From Nitrososphaerota archaeon (GTDB lineage Archaea > Thermoproteota > Nitrososphaeria > Nitrososphaerales > Gagatemarchaeaceae): a stretch of DNA of 64,000 nt. Positions 25,317 through 34,500 of this stretch are shown here, piece after piece. Under the pieces are notes generated by a model that searched no databases, was not told the origin of the DNA, and saw nothing but the letters and a program-made list of their open reading frames with translations. The stretch lies in contig JAFMAD010000003.1 in NCBI GenBank assembly GCA_029785195.1, positions 52,049 to 116,048 of the forward strand, in the 5' to 3' direction. Position 1 is the first letter of the stretch. Every line of letters starts with the position of its first letter. A program made the translations under genes and the position numbers.

Positions 25317-26185
25317 TTCTCCCGAGGCGAGGAGAGCCGGTCATAGTGCAGAACATGACCGGGAGGTACGGGAGGCTCCACACAAGGCTCATGCTCGACT
25401 ACGGGACCAACGTGGCCGCGGGGGCCGCTCCGGGGAAGGGGGGGCAGTCGGTGGAAGGGGTGCCGGTCTACGACACGGTGGCCGAGGCCGTGGCCAAGAC
25501 GGGGGCGAAGGCCTCCGTGTGCTTCGTCCCAGCCGAGTTCACCCTGGCGGCGGGGGAGGAAGCGCTCAACGCCGGGATCAAGTTGCTGGTCATCATCACC
25601 GAGCACGTCCCAGTCCGGGACGAGCTCAGGCTGGTGCAGCTGGCGCAGAGCAGGGGGGCGTCCATCATAGGGCCCAACTGCCCGGGGATCATCATCCCAT
25701 CGCAGAGGGCCAAGCTAGGGATCATGCCCGCCCCGTCGTTCTCCGCGGGGAGCGTCGCCCTCTACTCCAGGAGCGGCACCCTCACCTATGAGATAGCGGG
25801 GCAGCTCACAGCCTCAGGTTACGGGCAGTCGCTGGCGGTGGGGATCGGCGGGGACCCCATCAACGGGACCACCTCCATCGAGTGGATGGACCACGTACAG
25901 GGGATGGAAGATACCAAGGCAGTGGTCGTGGTCGGCGAGATAGGCGGGGACGCCGAGGAGCGCCTCGCCAGGCACATACAAAAGTCTGGCTACGCGAAGC
26001 CCATAGTGGCGTACATCGCCGGGAGGCACGCCCCCAAGGAGAAGAAGATGGGGCACGCCGGCGCCATAATCTATGGAGACTACGGGACCGCCGACTCCAA
26101 GATACGGGCCCTGAGGTCGGCGGGGGTGGAAGTGGCGGCGACCCCGATGGAGGTCCCCGCCCTGGTGAAGAAGGCGCTGGCCTAG
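25313..26185 (+). CDS. sucD: Succinate-CoA ligase alpha subunit
   Basis: A 290-residue partner of SucC. The N-terminal CoA-binding Rossmann fold has NMTGRYGRLHTRLMLDYGTN and NVAAGAAPGKGGQ. IIGPNCPGI and SRSGTLTYE follow, and the active-site histidine that is transiently phosphorylated is in KMGHAGAI (about residue 247). Its AUG overlaps the sucC stop by 4 bp (25313-25316), so the subunits are translationally coupled and made 1:1. Completes the TCA-cycle or 4-hydroxybutyrate-linked succinyl-CoA step. Confidence 0.95.
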   Translation: MILPRRGEPVIVQNMTGRYGRLHTRLMLDYGTNVAAGAAPGKGGQSVEGVPVYDTVAEAVAKTGAKASVCFVPAEFTLAAGEEALNAGIKLLVIITEHVPVRDELRLVQLAQSRGASIIGPNCPGIIIPSQRAKLGIMPAPSFSAGSVALYSRSGTLTYEIAGQLTASGYGQSLAVGIGGDPINGTTSIEWMDHVQGMEDTKAVVVVGEIGGDAEERLARHIQKSGYAKPIVAYIAGRHAPKEKKMGHAGAIIYGDYGTADSKIRALRSAGVEVAATPMEVPALVKKALA

Positions 26186-26332
26186 GCGCCCCCCGCGGGC
26201 CACGGCAGGATGGCCCGACATCGAAGGCGCGTTCTAACGAGGAGGGTCCGCGGTGCCCGGTCGCGCACCAACCCTGATGGCGACGTTCGCAACGCGGTGC
26301 CTTCGGAGGGAGCAGACTAACTGGTGCCCCCG

Positions 26333-26354
26333 GGTTTCCGTGAAGACGGAAACC
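26333..26354. promoter_or_regulatory. 22-bp palindrome GGTTTCC-N8-GGAAACC upstream of the beta-helix surface gene
   Basis: GGTTTCC (26333-26339) and GGAAACC (26348-26354) are perfect inverted arms. Here the symmetry extends further (GGGTTTCCGT / ACGGAAACCC with a 4-nt centre). The palindrome ends 4 bp before a TATA-like tcttaact (26358-26365) and 39 bp before the AUG. The same arms with the same 8-bp spacer precede the giant surface-protein gene (31475-31496). Position suggests an operator or activator site; a hairpin role in RNA is unlikely because it lies before the expected transcription start. Confidence 0.65.
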
Positions 26355-26393
26355 CGACTCTTAACTACGCTCGCCCTTCCTCAGGCAACGAAG

Positions 26394-27767
26394 ATGCAAA
26401 GACGAAACGTGCAATCGCTTCTGCTCCTATCTTCTCTGCTCATATCCGGGTTCGTCGGTACCCTCGCCTCTCTCCCCGCTAGCGCCCAGTCCCCCCCGCA
26501 GATCTTCGTCAGTCCCGCGGGGAACGACTCGACAGGGAGCGGTTCTATAGGGAGCCCCTACGCCACAATCGCCCATGCCATAACCGTCGCACCTCCCGGA
26601 GCTGTGGTCATTGTCGAGCCAGGGACATACAACGGGATGGTGAACATAACCAAGCGCGTCACCCTCGAGTCGGCCGGCTCGCAGCCTTCCCTTACTGTGG
26701 TCAACGCCATCGGCCAGCTCTACGGCATCGAGGTCATAGGCCCCGCCGCGAGCGGGACCGTGATCGAAGGGCTCACCGTGTCTCACGCCGACAACCACGG
26801 GATCTTCGTCCAGGACTCGGCGGACGTCACCGTCGAGGACAACGTGGTATCTGACAACGGTCTCAACCCCTCGGCCTGTCCCGCGGCTCCCGCAGCCCCA
26901 ACCTCTCCCTGCATAGAGGAGAACAAGGCCATCGAGCTGGTCGGGACCTCCGACTCCACCGTCGCAGCGAATACCGTCATGAACAACCTCGCCGACGGAG
27001 GGATCGGGGTGGCTGACGACGGGCACCTCAACCCCGGCGGCTTGAGCAGTGGGACGCCGAATCCAGCTTCAGGGAACGTGATCACCGGCAACACTGTGAT
27101 AGGCAACCTGGTGGGATGCGGCATAGTGGTGGCTGCCTACAACCCCGGAGAAGGGGTCATCAACAACGTGGTGAGCTCCAACTACGTCGGAAACGGGCTC
27201 CCTGGAGGTATAGTGGTCGCCGCCGACATCCCTCACACCTCGGCGATAAACAACACCGTGATTGACAACACAGTCCTCAATAACCTGATACCTGGCATAA
27301 TCGTTCACAGCAACACCCCGGGCGACCTGGTCTCCGGGACCAGGATCGTCGGGAACGTAGTCAGCGGCAACGCCGGCTTCGGCCCCAAGACGACGGGGAT
27401 AACGCTGATAGGCAACATAAACGGCTCGTCGATAGTCACTGATACCACAATTTCGGGGAACGTCCTGCACAACGAGTTCTTCGGGATCCTCGCGGCCAAC
27501 GCGACTGACACGACGGTCCTCTCGGACAACAGTTTCGACCAGACCGTGACGGTCCCTGTCCAGGGGGCGACCGTCTCCCCGCTCTCTCTCTCCTCGCTCA
27601 GCGGCGGGCTGAGCGCCCTTTCAGGCACGGTCAGTTCCGTGAGCTCGACCGTCAACAGCACAAACGAGCAAGTATCAGTTCTGAGCATCGTGTCGTATGC
27701 AGCACTAGGAGTAGCGATAGTGCTCGGCCTCGCGGCCATAACCCTCTCGGTGAGGAGGCATGGCTAG
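26394..27767 (+). CDS. Membrane-anchored right-handed beta-helix surface protein
   Basis: A 457-residue exported protein. A signal peptide (residues 1-32, hydrophobic core LLLLSSLLISGFVGTL) precedes about 330 residues of parallel beta-helix. There are repeated NxxxxNxV / GIxV turns such as VEDNVVSDN, AANTVMNNLADGGIGV, GNVITGNTVIGN and NNTVIDNTVLNN. A Ser-rich coiled linker and one C-terminal membrane helix followed by RRHG anchor it outside the cell. Beta-helix proteins of this type are often carbohydrate-active (pectate-lyase-like) or adhesive; no catalytic residues can be assigned. AUG 26394 follows the TATA-like box at 26358-26365 by about 30 bp, so I choose it over the longer frame. The palindrome at 26333-26354 likely controls it. 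Confidence 0.8.
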   Translation: MQRRNVQSLLLLSSLLISGFVGTLASLPASAQSPPQIFVSPAGNDSTGSGSIGSPYATIAHAITVAPPGAVVIVEPGTYNGMVNITKRVTLESAGSQPSLTVVNAIGQLYGIEVIGPAASGTVIEGLTVSHADNHGIFVQDSADVTVEDNVVSDNGLNPSACPAAPAAPTSPCIEENKAIELVGTSDSTVAANTVMNNLADGGIGVADDGHLNPGGLSSGTPNPASGNVITGNTVIGNLVGCGIVVAAYNPGEGVINNVVSSNYVGNGLPGGIVVAADIPHTSAINNTVIDNTVLNNLIPGIIVHSNTPGDLVSGTRIVGNVVSGNAGFGPKTTGITLIGNINGSSIVTDTTISGNVLHNEFFGILAANATDTTVLSDNSFDQTVTVPVQGATVSPLSLSSLSGGLSALSGTVSSVSSTVNSTNEQVSVLSIVSYAALGVAIVLGLAAITLSVRRHG

Positions 27768-27780
27768 AGGCCGACGCCCC

Positions 27781-27788
27781 ATTTTTTC
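27781..27788 (+). terminator. T-rich probable terminator after the beta-helix gene
   Basis: A run of six T (27782-27787) begins 14 bp after the stop codon in otherwise GC-rich DNA. Archaeal termination commonly needs only a T-run. Confidence 0.4.
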
Positions 27789-27789
27789 T

Positions 27790-28128
27790 GTTCTCGGCGG
27801 CGGTCGGGAGAGCCTGAGCGGTGTGCTCCCTGGAGATGCGCGTACGAATTGAGCTTGCTTCAGGAGGGTTTGAGTCGGAGCGCGTCAGGCAAGTGGGCTT
27901 TCAGGCCAGTCGGGAGCCAGCCGCGATGCAGGGTCAGGCAGCGCCGAGGTCGGTTCGCGGAGGCGGGGATATGGGGTGGTGGATGACTCGGTCAGGTCCT
28001 CAGTCGACGCCTTGGACGTCTGTGTGTGGAGAGGGTTTGAGCTTTTTGCTCGAGGGCTGTCAGACGTGCTGCGCCGTGCCGAACTCGCGCCGTTGGGAAG
28101 CACGCGCTGCTGACAAGAAGGGTGCCGG
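27790..28128. other. Gene-poor stretch before the CopD-like gene
   Basis: About 340 bp with no recognisable gene, RNA or repeat. Composition is slightly less GC-biased than in the neighbouring genes. No clear TATA box could be placed at the usual distance before the UUG at 28129, so the promoter of the next gene remains unidentified. Confidence 0.35.
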
Positions 28129-28611
28129 TTGAGCTCGCTCCTGGTCGTCGCTCTGGCTTGGTTCCATGTGCTCTTCGCCGCCGTCTGGATAGGCTCCGCC
28201 ATCTTGTTCATCGCGGTCCTGGGGCCGGTCGTCTCGGTCCTCTCTCCCCAATCTAGGTCCGAGTTCATGGCGAGGTTCCTCCCCAGGATGGAGGCATTCC
28301 TCAACTATGTGGTCCCTATGTTGCTGGCATCCGGCGCGGCGCTCTTCGTCGCGATGTCATGGGGGGCCCCGCTCCTGTTAGATACGTGGACCCTGTCCGT
28401 GGCCGTGGGGGGTGTCCTCGGCCTGGCCACCTACCTCTATGCGCTCGTGACTCTCGTCCCTGCGAGCAGGCGGCTCGCGGCGCTGATACGGAACGGTGGC
28501 CCGGTGGATAGGATCGTGACGACCCAGAGGGCTCTCGGTCGGGCTTCGACAGCCGAGCTCGTGCTGATGCTCCTGACGTTCACGGCCATGGTGGCAGCGG
28601 GTCTCGCCTAG
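28129..28611 (+). CDS. Four-helix integral membrane protein, CopD/DUF2269-like
   Basis: A 160-residue protein with four membrane helices. The first helix carries WFHVLFAAVWIGSAIL; a His followed by a W-I/G-G pattern is typical of the CopD/DUF2269 group, in which such histidines can bind haem or copper. A cytosolic segment (PQSRSEFMARFLPRMEAFL) follows helix 1. The third helix pair ends GRASTAELVLMLLTFTAMV. The function in this family is largely unknown. The start is UUG 28129. The gene is convergent with the STAND regulator, with 10 bp between the stop codons. Confidence 0.65.
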   Translation: MSSLLVVALAWFHVLFAAVWIGSAILFIAVLGPVVSVLSPQSRSEFMARFLPRMEAFLNYVVPMLLASGAALFVAMSWGAPLLLDTWTLSVAVGGVLGLATYLYALVTLVPASRRLAALIRNGGPVDRIVTTQRALGRASTAELVLMLLTFTAMVAAGLA

Positions 28612-28621
28612 GCGTCTGGTC

Positions 28622-31300
28622 TCACCAGACGAGGGCCAGCGCCTCGCGGGGGTTCTTAGGAGGGGACGCTCTAACTTTGGCGCTGAGTGACGTGACTTGC
28701 ATGGCATGGCCGTCTGCGCCCACGTCCTCGAAGAGCTTCTTCGCCTTCGCGAGGCATCTGATGGCGGAGGCCCGCCGCCCTTCTTTCGCGTGCACTACGC
28801 CCTGCCACCACTCCACCCTCCCCCTCGACACGGCGTCGTCTGACAGCAGCAGAGCCGCCTTCCTGAGGTGGGTCCGGCACGCGTCGTCCTCCCCTCCACC
28901 AAGGGCTACGCCCGCGCGTGCAAGCTCTAGGACCCCTAGCGAGTATCTCCGCTGAGTGGTCCGCCCAAGTTCAAGGGCTCCTTCCATCTCCCTTTTCGCC
29001 CTGGCGAAGTCTCCGAGCTTGCACCTCAGCAGAATGCGTTCAGATTGCACTTCGAGCAAGGCGTGCCTGTTCCCAGATTCGCTCGCGAGGCGTATCCCTC
29101 GGTTGAGGTGCAAGAGCGCCTCCTTCTTCTTACCCGCCCGCTCCAGAACGAGCCCGCTAGCGTCCTCGATGAACTCGGCTATCATCTTGTTCCCAGGGGG
29201 GACCTCCGCGCGCGCCCTCGTCAGCAAGGAGACCGCCCTTTCTATGTCGCCTTTCATGTAGTGATACACCGCCAGGCCTCCGATGGAGCCGGCGACGTTC
29301 CTCTGGTCTCCGACCCTCTGAAAGAGGCTCGCCGCGGACGAGCCGAAGCGTATCGCCTCAGCGAACTTCCCTTCGGTCGCCATCAGGTCTGCCAAGGTCT
29401 CCATCAGGTACGCGGCCACCGTCGGGCTCTCCCTCTCGATGTCGGGGACGCTGAGGCCACTCCTGCACGCCCGCTCCGCCCCACGCGCCTTCCCAAGGGC
29501 CGACAGGACGTACGCCTCGTTCAGGAGGGAGGTAGCCACGAGGACTCTGTCTCCGCACTGTCTGCCGATAGCTTCGGCGCCCCTGGCGCTCCGAAGCGCG
29601 AGAGCGTACGACCTTTGAGTCCTCCAGAGAGTGTTCGCCCTGACTGCCATCAACCATCCCCTGAGCCTGCTCTCCCCCTCGTCTGACCGCACGATGCTTG
29701 TGAGGAGTTCCTCGCACAGGCGCAGCAAAGGCTCGACGTACCCTCCGTCAGTAATCTTGGTGAACTCGTCGTTGCTGAAGTACTTGCTTATTGCGTCCCC
29801 CGACCGTCCTGACCTCACGTAGTGATAGATGGCTTCGAGGGACGACCGCCTCCCCCCGGCTTTCTCATAGTAAGCGGCCGCCCTCCCATGCGCGCGCGCT
29901 GACGTCCCGAGCCGCTGGTTCGTCGCTTCCCTTACGAGGTCGTGGACCGCGTAGTCACTCCCTGTGCGAGTCACCACTCCGGCCCTTTCGAGCACGCCTA
30001 TCCTGTGCATGAGCACCTCGTCCCTCACCCCTTCCGGCTGCACCGCTCTGGCAGCCTCCAGCGGGAAGGGTCCGCGCAACACCGCGAGACTCCGCAGCGT
30101 TTCGATCTCCTCGCTCCCTAGGGCGTTCTCGACCCAGAACAGAACCTGGTCGCGCATCCTTGACAGCGCCGCCTCGACCGCTTTGTCCACCCCCAACGCC
30201 TTCACAGAGGTGCAAGCCAGGGTCAGGCCCAGAGGGTGTCCCTTGAGCCTCGCGTTGATGCGCGAAATCTCCTCCTCTGTTATGCGCACCCCTTTCTCGG
30301 CGAACAGCCTCCTCGCTTCAGCTTCCGAGTGCCCGCTAAGGCTGAGCTCGGATACTGAGTCGCTCCCTACATACAGCTCGGTGGGGCGCGTCCTGGACGC
30401 CACGACGACCCTGGCGACCTTCTGCTCCGCAAGGCGCCTGATGAGCCGTGCCACCCCGCTGTCCCTTGAGAAGTGGAAGTCGTCGAAGACGAGGAGGGCC
30501 CTCCCCCCACGGAGTTGGTCGGTTGCAGTATCTATGAGGATGTCCTCGCCGTAAGTCCCTGACCGGAGGAGGCGAGAAAGCCCTCCCTTGCCTCGTCCTT
30601 CAAGGAAAAGTCCGAGTTTGGTCAGCACATACCTCAGGCTGTCTGACTCTCTAAGGTCATGCCAGAAGACGCCCCCCGATCCGCGCCTAGCGCCCTCCAT
30701 GGCCTCGGCGTATTTCGACAGAAGCGTCGTCTTGCCGATGCCTGCCATCCCGGTGACCACGACGAGCCCGGCCGAATCACTCTGCAGCGCCCTGAGCTCT
30801 CTCTTCCGCCCGACGAAGATGTCGACCTTCGGGATCGTCACGCTGTACATCGGCTGTCTAAGCTCGAACGTCCCTCCGCTCTCCTCGGCTGTATCGATCG
30901 TCATCCCCTCAGCGTCGATGCCTATCCTGAGCGAGGTCACGGTCGAGGAGTACGCCTTGACGTTCTTGTTTTGGCTGGCCGCCCTCGTCCAACGGCTCTT
31001 CACCAGCCCCAGCTCCTCGAGGGCTCTAAGGCGCTCCGACACATGGGACTCCTGCATCGAAAGCTTCTGGGCTATCTGGCGGGGGTACGATTCCGCTCCC
31101 ATCAGGGCCGAAAGGATGAGCGCGTTGGCCGGGTTGGAGAGGAGCTTGAACGCCTGCTTGGACAGCTCAGGTCCCCCTCCGTCTGGCGATCTTACGCTGC
31201 CGCCCAAACGCCTGCCGTCACGCGTGACGTCGTGCGAGCCCAGGGCCGTCTCACTTGCGCCGCTCTTGACTCTGCGCGCGTCCCCCGCCGTTCCGACCAA
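28622..31300 (-). CDS. STAND-type regulator: winged helix, NTPase and TPR-like repeats
   Basis: An 892-residue protein. Residues 45-115 form an ArsR-like winged helix (AFKLLSNPANALILSAL, then HVSERLRALEELGLVKSRW). An NTPase follows with FVGRKREL, Walker A GMAGIGKTT (about residue 185), Walker B ALLVFDDFHF and a sensor-like VVVASRTRP. From about residue 480 to the end it is made of helical repeats of TPR type. This is the MalT/AfsR-like STAND plan: an inactive ATPase that switches on when the repeats bind a signal. It is divergent from the 3,387-residue surface gene, and the DNA between holds the palindrome 31475-31496, so it is a candidate regulator. UUG 31300 is chosen because a minus-strand TATA (ggataaat, 31327-31334) lies 27 bp upstream; the frame extends to 31372. 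Confidence 0.85.
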   Translation of the reverse strand: MVGTAGDARRVKSGASETALGSHDVTRDGRRLGGSVRSPDGGGPELSKQAFKLLSNPANALILSALMGAESYPRQIAQKLSMQESHVSERLRALEELGLVKSRWTRAASQNKNVKAYSSTVTSLRIGIDAEGMTIDTAEESGGTFELRQPMYSVTIPKVDIFVGRKRELRALQSDSAGLVVVTGMAGIGKTTLLSKYAEAMEGARRGSGGVFWHDLRESDSLRYVLTKLGLFLEGRGKGGLSRLLRSGTYGEDILIDTATDQLRGGRALLVFDDFHFSRDSGVARLIRRLAEQKVARVVVASRTRPTELYVGSDSVSELSLSGHSEAEARRLFAEKGVRITEEEISRINARLKGHPLGLTLACTSVKALGVDKAVEAALSRMRDQVLFWVENALGSEEIETLRSLAVLRGPFPLEAARAVQPEGVRDEVLMHRIGVLERAGVVTRTGSDYAVHDLVREATNQRLGTSARAHGRAAAYYEKAGGRRSSLEAIYHYVRSGRSGDAISKYFSNDEFTKITDGGYVEPLLRLCEELLTSIVRSDEGESRLRGWLMAVRANTLWRTQRSYALALRSARGAEAIGRQCGDRVLVATSLLNEAYVLSALGKARGAERACRSGLSVPDIERESPTVAAYLMETLADLMATEGKFAEAIRFGSSAASLFQRVGDQRNVAGSIGGLAVYHYMKGDIERAVSLLTRARAEVPPGNKMIAEFIEDASGLVLERAGKKKEALLHLNRGIRLASESGNRHALLEVQSERILLRCKLGDFARAKREMEGALELGRTTQRRYSLGVLELARAGVALGGGEDDACRTHLRKAALLLSDDAVSRGRVEWWQGVVHAKEGRRASAIRCLAKAKKLFEDVGADGHAMQVTSLSAKVRASPPKNPREALALVW

Positions 31301-31474
31301 AGCGTCTGCACAGAATACGCCGTGGTGATTTATCCGTTGCACGCATCGTTCTCGGGGGCAGGTCTGCAGCAAAGCCGCTTCGCGGTGCAGGCGCTTGGAC
31401 GCGACGGTTGGGAAACAGGAGGCGTCTAGCGGCGGATTTTCTTCCCTTCGAATTCTCCGTTGCCGACCACGGCA

Positions 31475-31496
31475 GGTTTCCTAGTTGCAGGAAACC
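31475..31496. promoter_or_regulatory. 22-bp palindrome GGTTTCC-N8-GGAAACC upstream of the giant surface gene
   Basis: Arms GGTTTCC (31475-31481) and GGAAACC (31490-31496) with an 8-bp spacer; the inner symmetry adds one T/A pair. It ends 5 bp before a TATA-like actatatt (31502-31509). This is the same arrangement as at 26333-26354, where arms, spacer length and distance to TATA all match. The spacers differ in sequence (gtgaagac and tagttgca), so only the arms are conserved, as expected for a dimeric protein site. Confidence 0.65.
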
Positions 31497-31532
31497 GGGA
31501 GACTATATTCCTGCGAGGCACAAAACGGCTCC

Positions 31533-34500
31533 GTGGACCTGTTCGCCGTCACCCTGGACGTAGACGACGCGACAGTTCACCCTTCACCATGCCGCCCGAA
31601 ACTTAGGCGGAGGCTCGTGGGCGGGGGGGCGGGCCGGACACGCTCCAGGACGCTCAAGGCGCTTTCCCTCGTGATAATGTCGCTGATGGTCCTTTCTGGT
31701 ACGGTCACTCCGGTGGCGAGCCTCGGCGGGCTCGGCCTCCTCAACTCGCATCCGGCGACCCTCTCAGCCAACAATCTGACAGGCGCGACACCGCAGAGCT
31801 CCGCGGCTAGCGAGGACGTCCTCGCCGCAGACGTCGTTGCGGTTCCGTCCGGGGTCTCAGGCTGCGCGGGGGGTTGCGCTTCTTCTGGACCGGCTTATCT
31901 CATCGCAACTCAACTGGTCCATGGCTTCGCCTCGGTCGGGAGACTCGCCGCAGCAGGCGGCGGGGTGCTACTCTCATGGTTCGAGTCTGCCAGCACATGG
32001 GCGCGTGTCGTAGGTCAAGGCCTGTACGCCACCCTGACGTCTTCGCAGCCTTCAGCTGCGCCAATGCTTACCACCGTGGCGCCGGGCGCAGGCGTCAACC
32101 CGATTCCGCCCAACAGCACCGCAGGCTATGTCGAGAACACACTCCTGCTCTCCAACGACACCCTCCTCCTCGGGAACGTCCCCGACCCCTTCAACGGCGC
32201 GGAGCCGCCTGCAGCCCCAGAGTCAGTCACGACCGACCCTTCAACCGGCGCGATCTACGTCGCCGGGGTCACTGGCGCGAGCAACACCACTGTCTTCGAG
32301 ATAAGCCCTACGACAGACAGAGTCGTGCGTTCCACGACACTGGTCCCTTCAGCAGACACGCAGTGCGGCTTCTACGGGCCGGCGTTGGCGTTCGACCCGG
32401 CCAACGGGTACCTCTATGTCACTTCGTCCGCATGCCCGAACCCTGTGGTCGTCGTCTTCGACCCCAACAACGACACCGTCCTGAAGTCCATCGCATTGCC
32501 GAACAACTTCGGTGCGGTCGCACTCTCGTACGACCCTTCCAGCAAGGAGGTGTACGTGACAGGCAACTCCTTCAGCTCGGAAGACGTGGTCATCATCAAC
32601 GCCACCAGCAATACCATCGCGGCTTCCATAGACAGCCTTGGGGGATGCTGGACCTTCGCCCCCGTCTACGACGCGAACGACGGCCTAATGTTCGTGACGA
32701 CCTGGTTCTGCGGTGCGTCACTAGCCGTCGGTTATGCTGACATGTTTGGCATCAGCAGCACGAACGCGGTGGTAGCGAAGATACCCGTCCCCGATGAAAA
32801 CATCGGCGTGTCCTCTGTAGGGGCAGGGACGGCCGAAGCCACCCCTGGCGGCACGATCTATATCGAGGAAAACAGCGCATACACCGCTGGATCCAACGGC
32901 GTCATCTACTACCCTGTCGACGTGGTAGACCCTCAGGCAAACACGACCTCAGTCATCGAGGTCCCCTGCGGCTACCGATACATCACGAGCACTTGCAGCC
33001 CTGTCGGTCTGGCGTTCGACCAGGTCAACGGGTACCTCTACTCGGCCGCAAGCGTCGGCTCCTACCCCCAGAACGTGAGCGCGATAGATCCGGGCACTGG
33101 AAAGGTGACAGGGTTCCTGCTGACGGGGAGGCAGGCGCTCTTAGATCTAGCATACTCGAGCGGCGGGCCGCGGGAGCTCGCATTCGACCAGTCCAACAAC
33201 CAAGTGTATGACGTGAGCGGAGGTTCAGGGATCGTCTCTGTCATCTATGACGCGCGATTCAACGTGACTTTCACAGAGTCAGGCCTCCCCTCGGGGGCCA
33301 GGTGGGGGATGGTGGCAGCCGGGACCCAGCCAAGGTACACCACCGGGACCACTATCACGTACTCTGCGTCGGACGGGCACTACGTTTTCAGCGTGACCGG
33401 GAGCGGGACGTACTGCGCCGTTTCCCCGTCCACGACGGTCGCTGTCAACGGGAGCGACGTGTCTCAGACCGTACAGTTCTCTTCTTCTTGTGACAAGCTG
33501 ACCTTCACCCAGTCTGGGCTGCCTGCGGGAGAGAGGTGGGGCGTTGCGCTCGGCGGTTTCACCCTGAAGAACAGCACGTCGACGTCACTCTCTTTCTCCG
33601 AGTCTAATGACAACTACACCTACACCGTCTATCCGGGCTATTACATGACACTCCTTGGGGACATCGAGTATTGCGTCGCTCCAGCCTCTGGCGTGGCTGA
33701 CGTGAACTCGACCAGCGTCTCCGTCCCTCTGTCGTTCTACGTATGCAGTGCTGATGGAAACGTCTCCGTCCAGACGAGCAAGGGCTTCTACTCCGGCACC
33801 CAGGTCGTTTCGGTGAACGGTACGGTCACCCCTTCTTGCCTTGGGTGCACCAGCGCTAACTACACCACCCAGGCACTGGTCACGCTCGCGAACCCTCTGC
33901 ACGCATCGGTGTTTTCTGAACCGGTGAGCGTCACAGCGAACACCGGGGCCTTCTCCCTGAACTTCACGACAGGGGGGAGCAGCGCTTGGATAGGGGGGAC
34001 GTACACCATCACCGTGGACTGGCCGGCGGGCCCGGGATGCGCCGTCCCCAATAGCGACTGTTACATAGATTCAGGGACGGTCCAGTTCGGCTATCTCCCC
34101 TCAGGGCCGACCTACCAGGTCACGTTCGTCGAAGGGGGCCTCCCGCAGGGGACGACCTGGTCGGTCGACTTCGCTAACGTGACGAAGTCGTCCACTTCGA
34201 CGACCATCGCCTACAGCTTCCCTGACGGCTACTACCCATACACCGTCGAGGGCACCGGTCCCTACGTCCCCCAAATCCCCGCGGGCACGAACATGCAGCT
34301 CGTAAACGGCTCAGGTGTTACAGAGGACATCGGGTTCACGTACTCGGAGCAGCTCCTCCTGCAAAACGGCACTCTGTATCCTGGTTCCGTCCTCACCTCG
34401 AACTCCTACACCAACCAAAGGATCAGTGAGCTCGCATACGACCCCGTAAACGGGCTCGTCTACGCTCTGGGTTCTAATCTGAGTACCGTACTCGGGATAA

